This document shows positions 1-8,458 of a DNA stretch of 64,000 nt, in pieces (position 1 is the stretch's first letter; each line of letters begins with the position of its first letter). A model generated the notes under the pieces. That model was given only the letters and a program-made list of their open reading frames with translations, was not told the origin of the DNA and did not search any database. Source of the stretch: Aestuariivirga litoralis. Lineage in GTDB: Bacteria > Pseudomonadota > Alphaproteobacteria > Rhizobiales > Aestuariivirgaceae. The position numbers were made by a program, and so were the translations under genes. The DNA is taken from the NCBI RefSeq assembly GCF_003234965.1, contig NZ_QKVK01000002.1:372001-436000 (forward strand), written 5' to 3'.

Positions 1-572
1 AGCGCACCCTTCTCATGCGCGCGGCTCGTCACCGCCTTCATGTCGTGGAGGCGTGCCGAGCGGTAGTCGACCTCGGTGATCATGGTGAAGGCCACGGTCT
101 CGTCGATCGCGTCCATCACCTGTTCGGGATCGACCACCTTCAGCACGTAGCCGTCATCCATCAGGTCGCGGAAGCCTTGCGCCACGTAGAGGTCGGAGGG
201 GAAGTTACCGTTGTCGGAGAGGATCACGCGGCGCGACGGGTTCAGCTTCGCCGCCGCCCCCAGCAGCTTGAACAAGTTGACCGAGATGGTGTCGCCCGCG
301 ATCACGCTGCCGGCGGGCGCGCCGATGAGCCTGGCGATGCGGTCGCCGATCTTCTGCGGCAAATGGAACCAGCCATGCTCGTTCCACGACTTGATGAGCG
401 TCTGGCCCCACTGCTTCTCTGCCACCTCGGCCACGCGCTTGGGAACATTGACAGGCAGCACGCCCAGCGAATTGCCGTCGAGATAGATCATGCCTTCGGG
501 GATCGAGAAGGCGGCGCGCTTGTGCTTCAAGGGGTCTTGCGCGTCGAGGGCTTGGCAGTCGCTGCGGTTCAT
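1..572 (-). CDS. kynU: Kynureninase, N-terminal part (runs off left edge)
   Basis: PLP-dependent hydrolase that cleaves L-kynurenine to anthranilate and alanine in tryptophan degradation. About 190 N-terminal residues are visible of a family length near 400-420. The diagnostic YLDGNSLG motif lies near residues 29-36, followed by a GQTLIKSWNEHGWF stretch and an FPSDLY segment near residue 125, all typical of kynureninases. The start is the ATG at 572, five bases after the stop of the upstream phosphotransferase gene, so the two are probably co-transcribed leftward. The PLP lysine would lie in the missing part. Family assignment is secure; the operon partners further left are not visible. Confidence 0.93.
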   Translation of the reverse strand, partial: MNRSDCQALDAQDPLKHKRAAFSIPEGMIYLDGNSLGVLPVNVPKRVAEVAEKQWGQTLIKSWNEHGWFHLPQKIGDRIARLIGAPAGSVIAGDTISVNLFKLLGAAAKLNPSRRVILSDNGNFPSDLYVAQGFRDLMDDGYVLKVVDPEQVMDAIDETVAFTMITEVDYRSARLHDMKAVTSRAHEKGA

Positions 573-577
573 GCGGG

Positions 578-1483
578 TCAGGCTCCGTAAGTCTTCACAT
601 ACTCAGCATGGACTGCCTCGAAGCGGCCCAGATATTCTTTCGCATAGGCGACGTAATCCACGCCGGGCGCGGCGAGGAAGAGTTCCGAGATCATGCCCCA
701 CACCGCCTCGCGCAGCGCGCTCGCTGCCTTCATGGCATGGAAGGCGCGCCACAGGGCCTCCGTCGGTTCCGCTTCGAAATAGCGCTCGAGGATCAGCCTC
801 TCGCCGCCCGCATCGAAGGAGTTGTTGGCCGCAATGGAGGCCAGGTCGAACATCGCGGTGCCGAAGGCGCCATATTCCCAGTCGATGAGCCACAGCCTCT
901 GGCCGTCATCCATGAAGTTGGTGGGCAATATGTCATGGTGGCCGAAGACGATGGGGAGCGGCAGCTGCGCGGCCTCCAGCCGGTCGACGACAGCCATCCA
1001 TTGCGGCACGTGCGGGGCAAGCCTGTGGTTGTGCTGCTCGAGCGTGCGGCCATAATCGCGCAGGATCTGGAACACCCAGAAGATCGCCCCCTGCCCCGTG
1101 ATGCGCTTGCCCATCTCGGCATGGCAGCGCTTGAGGATGTCGACACAGGCGCCGGCATTGGCGCGCACGTCGGCCTCCGCATAGGTCCGGGCCGCGATGA
1201 AGCGCATCACCATGACCCCGTCCCCGGCATGGACCAGCTCCGGCGACAGCCCCGCCTCGAAGGCGGCACGCGACGCGATGGCTTCACGTTCGCGTGAGAC
1301 TTGGTGGAAGGGGTAATCGCCGCCCAGCCGGGCGACATAGCTCCCGGTCGAATCAGTGACCTTGAAGCTGGCATTGCTCACGCCGCCCTTCAGGGGCGTG
1401 ACGGTGAGGGGCCCTTTCCACAGGGGAAGCGCCCTCACCCGCGCCTCGTCCGCGCCGCCTGCAATCGTGTTTTCCGCCCCCAT
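578..1483 (-). CDS. Choline/ethanolamine kinase-like (APH-fold) phosphotransferase
   Basis: 301-residue small-molecule kinase of the aminoglycoside phosphotransferase/choline kinase fold. The Brenner-type catalytic motif is visible as FGHHDILPTNF (H-x-D-x4-N) and the Mg-binding DFG equivalent as LIDWEYG, which resembles choline kinases more than antibiotic kinases. An N-terminal nucleotide-binding segment GGVSNASFKV is also present. The ATG at 1483 is preferred: upstream in-frame codons are of poor composition and G-rich sequence precedes this start. It sits directly upstream of kynureninase on the same strand. The substrate is unknown; choline, ethanolamine or a related amino alcohol is likely from the family, and the link to kynurenine is only positional. 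Confidence 0.85.
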   Translation of the reverse strand: MGAENTIAGGADEARVRALPLWKGPLTVTPLKGGVSNASFKVTDSTGSYVARLGGDYPFHQVSREREAIASRAAFEAGLSPELVHAGDGVMVMRFIAARTYAEADVRANAGACVDILKRCHAEMGKRITGQGAIFWVFQILRDYGRTLEQHNHRLAPHVPQWMAVVDRLEAAQLPLPIVFGHHDILPTNFMDDGQRLWLIDWEYGAFGTAMFDLASIAANNSFDAGGERLILERYFEAEPTEALWRAFHAMKAASALREAVWGMISELFLAAPGVDYVAYAKEYLGRFEAVHAEYVKTYGA

Positions 1484-1672
1484 CCGCCCATTCCCGCCGT
1501 TTGGCTGTTTGGCCGCGACATTCCACCCCGGCGGGCGCTGCGTCAACAAACCGTCACGACCGCAGGGCGCACTCGCCTGCACCGCGCACATGCCGGATTC
1601 GCGCCACGGTGGTTGACCTTTGGGGGTGGGCTGGCCCAAAATGCGCGGCGAAATTCAAACAGGTGACGCAAC

Positions 1673-2533
1673 ATGCAATATGAAGCACCAGAAACCACCA
1701 AGGCGGCAGTCGGCCTGCTCGCCAAGGCCAAGGGGAGCGCCTATGTGCTGGCGGGCGGTTCCGACCTGCTCGTCCGCATGAAGGGCGGGTTCGTCGAGCC
1801 CGATCTCGTCGTCGACATCAAGCGCATCAAGCCGATGCGCGAGATCAAGAAGACGGCGAGCGGATTCACCATCGGCGCCGCCGTCTCCTGCGCCGAGATG
1901 AACGAGAACAAGGCCCTGATCAAGGCCTGGCCGGGTGTGGTGGAGGCCGCCGGCCTCATCGGCTCGAAGCAGGTCCAGAGCCGCTGCACCGTCACCGGCA
2001 ACCTGTGCAATTCGTCGCCCGCCGCCGACAGCGTCCCGGCCCTCGTCGCCGCCGGCGCCAAGGCCGTGATCCAGGGCCCCAGGGGCAAGCGCAAGGTGGC
2101 CGTCGAGGACATTCCGGTCGGCCCCGGCAGGAATTCGCTGAAGAAGGGCGAGCTCATCGAGGCGATCGAGCTTCCCGCCCGCAAGGGCAAGTCGGGTGAT
2201 GCCTATCTCCGCTTCATCCCGCGCACCGAGATGGACATCGCGGTGGTCTCCGCTGGCGTCAGCCTGACGCTCGGCGACAAGGGCGTGATCAAGGACGCCC
2301 GCGTGGCGCTCGGCGCCGTCGCGCCGACGGTGCGCCTCGTGAAGGAGGCAGCCAAGGCCATCATCGGCACCAAGCTCGATGAGGCTGCTCTCGAAAAGCT
2401 GGGCAAGGCCGCATCCGCTGCCTGCTCCCCCATCGACGACAAGCGCGGCACCATCGAGTTCCGCACCAAGGTTGCTGCCGTGCTGGCCAAGCGCGCCGCG
2501 CAGATCGCCTACAAGCGCGCAGGAGGTAAGTGA
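1673..2533 (+). CDS. Molybdenum hydroxylase FAD-binding (medium) subunit, CoxM/XdhB-like
   Basis: 286-residue FAD subunit of a xanthine oxidase-family hydroxylase; it passes electrons from the FeS subunit to an external acceptor. The two FAD pyrophosphate motifs are visible: AGGSD at residues 27-31 and TVTGNLCNSSPAAD at 106-119. A C-terminal CO-dehydrogenase flavoprotein domain follows. It is the first gene of a tight rightward operon (FAD, 2Fe-2S, Mo subunits, then a MoaD-like protein). The order M-S-L resembles CODH operons, but the Mo-subunit active site does not match CODH. The substrate is unknown. Confidence 0.92.
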   Translation: MQYEAPETTKAAVGLLAKAKGSAYVLAGGSDLLVRMKGGFVEPDLVVDIKRIKPMREIKKTASGFTIGAAVSCAEMNENKALIKAWPGVVEAAGLIGSKQVQSRCTVTGNLCNSSPAADSVPALVAAGAKAVIQGPRGKRKVAVEDIPVGPGRNSLKKGELIEAIELPARKGKSGDAYLRFIPRTEMDIAVVSAGVSLTLGDKGVIKDARVALGAVAPTVRLVKEAAKAIIGTKLDEAALEKLGKAASAACSPIDDKRGTIEFRTKVAAVLAKRAAQIAYKRAGGK

Positions 2534-2534
2534 T

Positions 2535-3005
2535 ATGGCCGTTCTCGTTTCCACCACCATCAACGGCGACAACGTGGAGTTCGCCTGCGAGCCGAACGAG
2601 TCGCTCTTGGACGTGCTGCGTAACCGCCTTGGCCTTTCGGGCGCCAAGGAAGGCTGCGGCACGGGTGACTGCGGCGCCTGCTCGGTGCAGGTCGATGGCC
2701 GCGTCGTCTGCTCCTGCCTCGTGCTCGGCGTCGAGGCCGAAGGCCGCGAGATCGAGACGGTCGAGGGCCTCGCCCACGGCACCGAGCTCCACCCGCTGCA
2801 GACAAAGTTCCTCGAGCATGCCGCCCTCCAGTGCGGCGTGTGCACGCCGGGCTTCCTGATGGCGGCCAAGGCGCTGCTCGAGAAGAACCCGGATCCCACG
2901 GAAGAAGAAATCCGCTTCGGTCTCGCCGGCAATCTCTGCCGCTGCACCGGATATGACAAGATCGTGCGCGCCGTCCAGGACGCCGCCAAGGTAATGAGGG
3001 GTTAA
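2535..3005 (+). CDS. Molybdenum hydroxylase 2Fe-2S (small) subunit, CoxS/XdhA-like
   Basis: 156-residue iron-sulfur subunit. The plant-ferredoxin-type cluster is bound by Cys41, Cys46, Cys49 and a Cys at 59 or 61; the second cluster is bound by Cys100, Cys103, Cys135 and Cys137 (CGVCTPGF and LCRCTGY). The start is set by a perfect AGGAGG at 2521-2526, which lies inside the end of the FAD-subunit gene; the ATG follows that gene's stop by one base, indicating translational coupling. It carries electrons between the Mo centre and FAD. A longer in-frame version from about 2379 would overlap the FAD gene and is not supported. Confidence 0.94.
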   Translation: MAVLVSTTINGDNVEFACEPNESLLDVLRNRLGLSGAKEGCGTGDCGACSVQVDGRVVCSCLVLGVEAEGREIETVEGLAHGTELHPLQTKFLEHAALQCGVCTPGFLMAAKALLEKNPDPTEEEIRFGLAGNLCRCTGYDKIVRAVQDAAKVMRG

Positions 3006-3009
3006 GACA

Positions 3010-5337
3010 ATGGCATCCGAAAGCACCACGGCCCATCCCTTCGAGGACGCGCCGAACCACGTGACGCCCACCGTCATCCATGACCCGATCCTGACCAAGA
3101 CCGACTTCAAGCGCGTGGGCACCCGCCCGCTGCGCCCCGACGGCTTGGACAAGGTCACGGGCCGTGCGCGCTATGGCGCGGACTTCAACATGCCGGGCCA
3201 GCTCGTCGGCCTCGTGCTGCGCAGCCCACACGCGCATGCGAAGATCAAGAAGATCGACACGTCCAAGGCCGAGAAGCTCGCGGGCGTGAAGGCCGTCATC
3301 ACCTTCGCCGACATGCCGGACCACACCGGCGGCGACCAGTCGATGTACGACATCCTGGAAAACTGCATGGCGCGCGGCGTTGCCAAGTATGACGGCCACG
3401 CCGTGGCCGCCGTCGCGGCGGTCGATGCGGCAACCGCGCGGGCCGCGCTGAAGCTCATCAAGGTCGACTACGAGGTGCTGAAGCACGTCACCGACGTCGA
3501 TGAGGCGGTGAAGCCCGGCGCCCCCCTGGTGAACCCGAAGAACATCACCGAAGGCGTCGAGCCCAAGCCCACCAAGCCCTCCAACATCGCCAAGCGCACC
3601 GAGTTCGGCCACGGCGACGTCGATGCCGGATTCAAGGAGGCGGATGTCATCGTCACCCGCTCCTTCCGCACCGAGCAGACGCACCAGGGCTACATCGAGC
3701 CGCATGCCTGTGTGGCCTCCGTGTCGCCCGATGGCACCGGCGAACTCTGGGTCTGCACCCAGGGCCACTTCGTCTACCGCAACCACTGCGCCATGCTGCT
3801 CGGCATGGACGTCTCCAAGCTGCGCGTGACGTCGTCCGAGATCGGCGGCGGCTTCGGCGGCAAGACCCATGTGTGGGCCGAGCCCGTTGCCCTTGCCCTG
3901 TCGCGCAAGGCCAACCGCCCGGTGAAGCTCACCATGACGCGCGACGAGGTGTTCCGCGCTTCAGGCCCGACCTCGGCGACGTCCATCGACGTGAAGATCG
4001 GCGCCAAGAAGGACGGCACCATCGTCGCCGCTGATGCGACGCTGCGCTTCACCTGCGGCCCGTATTACGGCATGTGGGCCGAACTCGGCGCCATGACGGC
4101 CTTCGCCTGCTATGACCTCAAGAACGTCCGCACCGTGGGCTATGAGGTGCTGGTGAACCGCCCGAAGACGGCGGCCTATCGTGCGCCCTCGGCCCCCATG
4201 GCGGCCTTCGCGGTCGAGAGCGTCATGGACGAGCTCGCCCACAAGATCGGCATGAACGAGGTGGACTTCCGCATCAAGAACGCGGCGAAGCAGGGTACGC
4301 GCGCCTCCTACGGCCCGGTCTATGGGCCCATCGGCATCGGCGCCACGCTGGAAGCGGCCAAGAAGCACCCGCACATGAAGGCGCCGCTGGGCAAGAACCA
4401 GGGTCGCGGCATGGCCTGCGGCTTCTGGTTCAACTTCGGCGGCCAGACCTGCACCGACATCAACATCGGGCCCGACGGCTCGGTGACGCTGACGGTGGGC
4501 ACGGTCGACGTCGGCGGCTCGCGTGCGTCCCTCGCACTCTGCGTCGCCGAGGAGCTGGGTGTTCCCTACGAGCAGGTCAAGTGCCTCGTCGCCGACACCG
4601 GCACGCTCGGCCACAATGACATGACCGACGGCAGCCGCGGCACCTTCTCCTCCTCGATGGCCGGCATCTTCGCCGCCCGCAACGCGGTCACCGTGCTGCG
4701 TGAGCGCGCTGCCAAGATGTGGGAAATCCCGGTGGATGACGTGAAGTGGGAAGACGGCCACGCCAAGGCGGTCGGCTCCAAGTACGGCAACCTCGCACCC
4801 CTCTCGATCAAGGAGATCGCGGCGGCGGCCGGCAACACCGGCGGCCCCATCGCGGGCCACTCCGAGATCGTCGCCGACGGTGCGGGCGTGTCGTTTGCGA
4901 CCCACATCGCCGACGTCGAGGTCGACCCTGAAACCGGCCGCTCGAAGATCGTGCGCTACACGGTCATCCAGGATGCCGGCAAGGCGGTGCACCCGACCTA
5001 TGTCGAGGGCCAGTACCAGGGCGGTGCGGCACAGGGCATCGGCTGGGCGCTGAACGAGGAATACATCTACGGCAAGGACGGGCGGCTCCAGAACCCGGGC
5101 TTCCTCGACTACCGCATCCCGGTGTGCTCCGACCTGCCGATGATCGACACGCAGATCCTCGAGATTCCCAACCCCAACCACCCCTATGGCGTGCGCGGCG
5201 TTGGCGAAACCTCGATCGTCCCGCCGCTCGCCGCCATCGCCAACGCCATGTCGAACGCCTTCGGCGTCCGCATGACGCATGTTCCCATGTCGCCCCCGCG
5301 CGTCCTCAAGGCGCTCGAGGCGGCAAAGAACGGCTGA
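3010..5337 (+). CDS. Molybdenum hydroxylase catalytic (large) subunit, xanthine dehydrogenase family
   Basis: 775-residue molybdopterin-cytosine-dinucleotide subunit. The Gly-rich cofactor loop GGGFGGK (279-285) and the catalytic glutamate in GVGE (Glu733) are present. The active-site loop near residue 389 reads AYRAPSAP. Form I CO dehydrogenases have AYXCSFR and form II AYRGAGR, so this is not a canonical CODH despite CoxMSL-like gene order. The gene starts four bases after the 2Fe-2S subunit stop. Probable role: hydroxylation of an aldehyde, N-heterocycle or aromatic substrate; the sequence does not say which. No XdhC/CoxF-type maturation gene is visible nearby. Confidence 0.92.
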   Translation: MASESTTAHPFEDAPNHVTPTVIHDPILTKTDFKRVGTRPLRPDGLDKVTGRARYGADFNMPGQLVGLVLRSPHAHAKIKKIDTSKAEKLAGVKAVITFADMPDHTGGDQSMYDILENCMARGVAKYDGHAVAAVAAVDAATARAALKLIKVDYEVLKHVTDVDEAVKPGAPLVNPKNITEGVEPKPTKPSNIAKRTEFGHGDVDAGFKEADVIVTRSFRTEQTHQGYIEPHACVASVSPDGTGELWVCTQGHFVYRNHCAMLLGMDVSKLRVTSSEIGGGFGGKTHVWAEPVALALSRKANRPVKLTMTRDEVFRASGPTSATSIDVKIGAKKDGTIVAADATLRFTCGPYYGMWAELGAMTAFACYDLKNVRTVGYEVLVNRPKTAAYRAPSAPMAAFAVESVMDELAHKIGMNEVDFRIKNAAKQGTRASYGPVYGPIGIGATLEAAKKHPHMKAPLGKNQGRGMACGFWFNFGGQTCTDINIGPDGSVTLTVGTVDVGGSRASLALCVAEELGVPYEQVKCLVADTGTLGHNDMTDGSRGTFSSSMAGIFAARNAVTVLRERAAKMWEIPVDDVKWEDGHAKAVGSKYGNLAPLSIKEIAAAAGNTGGPIAGHSEIVADGAGVSFATHIADVEVDPETGRSKIVRYTVIQDAGKAVHPTYVEGQYQGGAAQGIGWALNEEYIYGKDGRLQNPGFLDYRIPVCSDLPMIDTQILEIPNPNHPYGVRGVGETSIVPPLAAIANAMSNAFGVRMTHVPMSPPRVLKALEAAKNG

Positions 5338-5338
5338 T

Positions 5339-5584
5339 TTGGCCGAGATACACCTTTGGGGGGCGCTCCGTCCGGCAGCGGGCGGAGCGTCCGTCGTTTC
5401 AGTCGATGCCAAGACCATCCGCGAGCTCTTCCGCAAGCTCGAGGACACCTATCCCGGCATGGCCCCCCACATCGCACGCGGCGTCGCGGTCTCCATCGAT
5501 GGCCGCATCTATCGTGATGACTGGGGCAAGGAACTGCCGGAGGGTTCGGAGATCTATCTCCTGCCACGCATCCAGGGCGGGTGA
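5339..5584 (+). CDS. Small MoaD/ThiS-like ubiquitin-fold protein
   Basis: 81-residue protein with the length and beta-grasp pattern of MoaD/ThiS sulfur carriers. It begins LAEIHLWGALR, has a helix TIRELFRKLEDTYP, a GVAVSIDGR strand with an EGSEIYLLPRIQGG ending, and terminates in the double glycine that carries the thiocarboxylate. The start is taken as the TTG at 5339, two bases after the Mo-subunit stop; an ATG at 5279 in the same frame would overlap that gene by 59 bases. Likely translationally coupled to the hydroxylase operon. Whether it supplies sulfur for Mo cofactor made for this enzyme, or does something else, is inference. Confidence 0.72.
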   Translation: MAEIHLWGALRPAAGGASVVSVDAKTIRELFRKLEDTYPGMAPHIARGVAVSIDGRIYRDDWGKELPEGSEIYLLPRIQGG

Positions 5585-5643
5585 GACAGAGCCCCATTTT
5601 CATAGCCCATCACGCAACCCATCACGCAACCCAACACATAACC

Positions 5644-5716
5644 CATCATGGCCGGGCTTGACCCGGCCATCCTTTTGCCAGCCCCAAGGATACGCGGGCC
5701 GAGCCCGCGCATGATG
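5644..5716. repeat. REP-like palindrome pair, type A
   Basis: Two inverted units, each a GC-rich hairpin opening with CATCATG, separated by a short T/A-rich spacer; the outer ends CATCATGG and CGCATGATG are mutually inverted. The same arrangement recurs at 9666, 13416, 16798, 20365 and 46813. Confidence 0.8.
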
Positions 5717-5756
5717 CGCTGAGAGGGCGGCACCGGGCCACGTTCCCCCTCCCACT

Positions 5757-5838
5757 GTCATCCCGGCGAAGGTCGGGACCCAGCCTTCAACAGGTTCTGA
5801 CGCCCGAAGCTGGACCCCGGCCTTCGCCGGGGTGACGG
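5757..5838. repeat. REP-like palindrome pair, type B
   Basis: Begins GTCATCCCGGCGAAGG and ends CCTTCGCCGGGGTGACGG, an inverted pair flanking a variable GAAGCTGGACCC-like middle. Same family as 6954-7034 and 24687-24772. Confidence 0.8.
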
Positions 5839-5949
5839 CTGAATGGCGGTGCATTCCGCTTCGCGTGCACCGCGAAATTGTCCGCAAATGGCAACTCTCA
5901 CTGGTTGAATCCCGCTAGCGTTCTCACCCTGCGCCCATTGGAGATTCAC

Positions 5950-6900
5950 ATGCGAAAGCTCGCCCTCGCCGTCCTCGCCCTGGGCGCCCTCGCCCTGGGC
6001 GCCCTTGCCCAGCCGTCCTTCGCCGAGACCACCCTCGAACGGCTCGACCGCGGCATCGACATCGTCAAGGACTGCGCCGCCGACATCCGCAGCCTCTGCA
6101 AGGACGTGACGCCGGGCGAAGGGCGCATCAAGGCCTGCATGGCGGGTCACCTCGCGAACCTCTCCGCCCCCTGCATCAGCGCCATCGCCAATCCGCCGCC
6201 GGCCGTGCAGTCGGATGGCGCCAAGACCGTGTCGAAGCGCATCAACATGAGCCAGATGCGCTACATCGAGATGTTCCTCGCCTCGCTCGACCCGAAGACC
6301 GGCAACATCCTGGCGGAGTGCTATGGCACCTACGCCGACCCCGAGATTCCCGCCAACATGGATTCCGCCCCCCAGGCCAAGGTGGAGGCGCTGAACATGA
6401 AGGAGATCGCCAAGGAATATGGCGTGCTCGCCGCCTCGCTCAACGGCCCCAAGCTGTCGATCGCCGACTGGTGGGAGATCGATGTCGGCCAACCGCGGCA
6501 ATTCGGCGAGCTCACCATTCCCTGGACGGCCCAGCTCAATCTCGGCAAGCAGGTCGACGTCAACAAGGTGACGCCCTATGAGCCGCAGACCATCGCCCGC
6601 AAGAGTGCGGTGAACTGGAACAAGGGCAGCAAGGTCATGGTGCTCGATGACCCGCAAGGCAATGTGTGGATCATGAAGGGCTACCAGCTCGGCCTCACGC
6701 CGCGGCAGAGCTATGCCGACTTCATGGCCGAGGGTCCCTCCGTCTTCAAGAAGCTTCCCCCCGGCTGGAAGGCCCGCATCGCAACGCTGGCGCAGGACAA
6801 TCTCGAAGTGCCGGAAGGCGGCATCGCCACCATCCTCTCGGACGAGTTCTTCAACGTCTATGACAAGACCGGCCCAGGGATGAGCAATTCGAAGCCGTGA
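5950..6900 (+). CDS. Secreted protein with Cys-rich (GLG1-type) repeat
   Basis: 316 residues with a clear Sec signal peptide (MRKLALAVLALGAL..., cleavage expected after an AxA near SFA, residue 25). Residues about 35-75 carry the C-x7-C-x16-C-x12-C pattern around CAADIRSLC and ACMAGHL, matching the Cys-rich GLG1-type repeat found in some exported bacterial proteins. The rest (residues about 100-316) has no catalytic motif I recognise. Four cysteines close to each other in an exported protein suggest disulfides. The ATG at 5950 is chosen because it directly precedes the signal peptide. Function unknown. Confidence 0.75.
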   Translation: MRKLALAVLALGALALGALAQPSFAETTLERLDRGIDIVKDCAADIRSLCKDVTPGEGRIKACMAGHLANLSAPCISAIANPPPAVQSDGAKTVSKRINMSQMRYIEMFLASLDPKTGNILAECYGTYADPEIPANMDSAPQAKVEALNMKEIAKEYGVLAASLNGPKLSIADWWEIDVGQPRQFGELTIPWTAQLNLGKQVDVNKVTPYEPQTIARKSAVNWNKGSKVMVLDDPQGNVWIMKGYQLGLTPRQSYADFMAEGPSVFKKLPPGWKARIATLAQDNLEVPEGGIATILSDEFFNVYDKTGPGMSNSKP

Positions 6901-6953
6901 GGCGAGTGGTCGCCGCAACGCTGTATAGAGGCGTCATACACTCCCTCAATGCC

Positions 6954-7034
6954 GTCATCCCGGCGAAAGCCGGGACCCCGCTTCGGGCATCTGCCACGCG
7001 GAAAGCTGGGCCCCGGCTTTCGCCGGGGTGACGG
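6954..7034. repeat. REP-like palindrome pair, type B
   Basis: Inverted outer arms GTCATCCCGGCGAAAGCC and GGCTTTCGCCGGGGTGACGG around a GGAAAGCTGGGCCC-like core. It lies between two rightward genes, in the leader region of the GltS-like gene. Confidence 0.85.
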
Positions 7035-7120
7035 CATGTTTGGAGATTCCTACGAAGCCCACCCAGCAGTTGCACCCGCCTTCCCCGCTGCTAGCATCTT
7101 CCTCACACGGGGGCCGATTC

Positions 7121-8341
7121 ATGGAACTGATGCAGCGTTTCGAACTGGGCGAACTGGCCACGGTTCTCATCGGCCTCGTCGCGCTCTTCGTCGGGCGCTG
7201 GGTGCGCCAGTCAGTGCCGTTGCTCTCCCGCCTCGACATGCCCAATGCCGTGGTCGGCGCCATGATCGTCGCGGTGCTGATCCTGCTCCTGCAGGTCACC
7301 GCCCATGTCGACATTGCCTTCGGCCAGCGCACGCGCGATGCGCTGCTGCTCGTGTTCTTCACCTCCATCGGGCTTTCCGCCAAGCTCTCGACGCTGAAGA
7401 GCGGCGGCAAGCCGCTGGTCATCCTCTGCGCCGTCACCGTGCTGGCGCTGGTGGCGCAGAACCTTTCGGGCTCGCTGCTGGCCGGGGCCTGGGGGGCGCA
7501 TCCGGCCTATGGCGTGCTGGCGGGTTCGCTCTCCTTCGTCGGCGGCCCGGGCACCGCCATGGCCTGGGCGCGGGAGCTCGATGCGCAGGGCCTCGGCAAT
7601 GCCCATGTCGTCGCCATTGGTGCCGCGACACTCGCCACCATCGCCGGCGCGCTCGTGTCGGGCCCCATCACCGGCTGGATCATCCGCCACCACAAGCTCC
7701 ATGGCGGCGGCGCCAAGGACAACAGTGTCAGCTTCGCGCCCCCCGCGGCGCAGGCCCCACCCCCCGGCAACCGCACCGACACGCTGCTCACCACCGTCTT
7801 CCTCGTGCTGCTGGCCGTCAGCATGGGCGAAAAACTCAACGGCTATGCAGCAGCGGCGGGCCTGCTGCTGCCGGGCTTCCTCTCCGCCATGATCGCCGGC
7901 GTCGTCATCACCAATGTCGCCGACGCGCTGGGCTACAAGCTCGACTATGCCCCCATCGAGCAGGGCGGCGCCCTGGCCTTGCAGCTCTTCCTCGTCATGG
8001 CGCTGATGTCGACACCCCTGATCTCTGTCGCCGCCATCCTCGTGCCGCTGATGCTCAACGTGGTGCTGCAGGTGATCGTCACCGTGGCGATTGCCTATTT
8101 CATCCTCTTCCGCCTGCTGGGGCGGGACTATGATGCGGCGGTGGCCTCCGGCGGCTTCCTCGGCTTCGGCCTCGCCTCCATGCCGGTCGCCATGGCCACC
8201 ATGGACGAGGTGGGCCGGCGCTATGGCCCCTCGCCCAAGGCCTTCCTGCTCATCACCATGGCGGGCTCCTTCTTCGTCGACCTCGCCAATGCCGTCGTGG
8301 CCAAGAGCTTCCTGGCGCTGCCGTGGTTCGCCATCCCGTGA
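7121..8341 (+). CDS. gltS: Sodium/glutamate symporter, GltS family
   Basis: 406-residue inner-membrane carrier with about ten hydrophobic segments, importing glutamate with Na+. Family signatures are visible in both halves: LLVFFTSIGLSAKLSTLK and GSLSFVGGPGTAMAWA in the N-terminal repeat, and a GFLGFGLASMPVAMATMDEV segment in the C-terminal one. The ATG at 7121 starts the membrane protein proper; the in-frame extension back to 7028 is translated REP sequence and is rejected. It stands alone between a REP element and the dioxygenase-like gene. Substrate assignment is by family only. Confidence 0.88.
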   Translation: MELMQRFELGELATVLIGLVALFVGRWVRQSVPLLSRLDMPNAVVGAMIVAVLILLLQVTAHVDIAFGQRTRDALLLVFFTSIGLSAKLSTLKSGGKPLVILCAVTVLALVAQNLSGSLLAGAWGAHPAYGVLAGSLSFVGGPGTAMAWARELDAQGLGNAHVVAIGAATLATIAGALVSGPITGWIIRHHKLHGGGAKDNSVSFAPPAAQAPPPGNRTDTLLTTVFLVLLAVSMGEKLNGYAAAAGLLLPGFLSAMIAGVVITNVADALGYKLDYAPIEQGGALALQLFLVMALMSTPLISVAAILVPLMLNVVLQVIVTVAIAYFILFRLLGRDYDAAVASGGFLGFGLASMPVAMATMDEVGRRYGPSPKAFLLITMAGSFFVDLANAVVAKSFLALPWFAIP

Positions 8342-8458
8342 TCGGTAACGGATCCGATTACTATTGAAATCCGCCGCCGGAAGCCCGATATGCGGGGCGC
8401 CGGAGCAGCCGCTCCCCAACAGGATCACCGCCACCTTCTGGCGTGCCGGATTTTCGCC

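Larger units (their letters stand above)
5585..5949. other. Intergenic region with two REP-like elements
   Basis: About 365 bases without a credible gene. It holds a short imperfect tandem of ATCACGCAACCC-like units (about 5605-5645), a type A palindrome pair (5644-5716) and a type B pair (5757-5838). The last ~110 bases must contain the promoter of the secreted protein gene at 5950; I see no clear sigma-70 match there. Confidence 0.7.

Noticed and set aside
578-1483. Aminoglycoside resistance kinase
   Set aside because: IDWEYG and overall pattern are choline-kinase-like, and the gene is chromosomally embedded next to kynureninase with no resistance context.
1673-5337. Carbon monoxide dehydrogenase
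   Set aside because: The large-subunit loop is AYRAPSAP, not the form I or II CODH signature.
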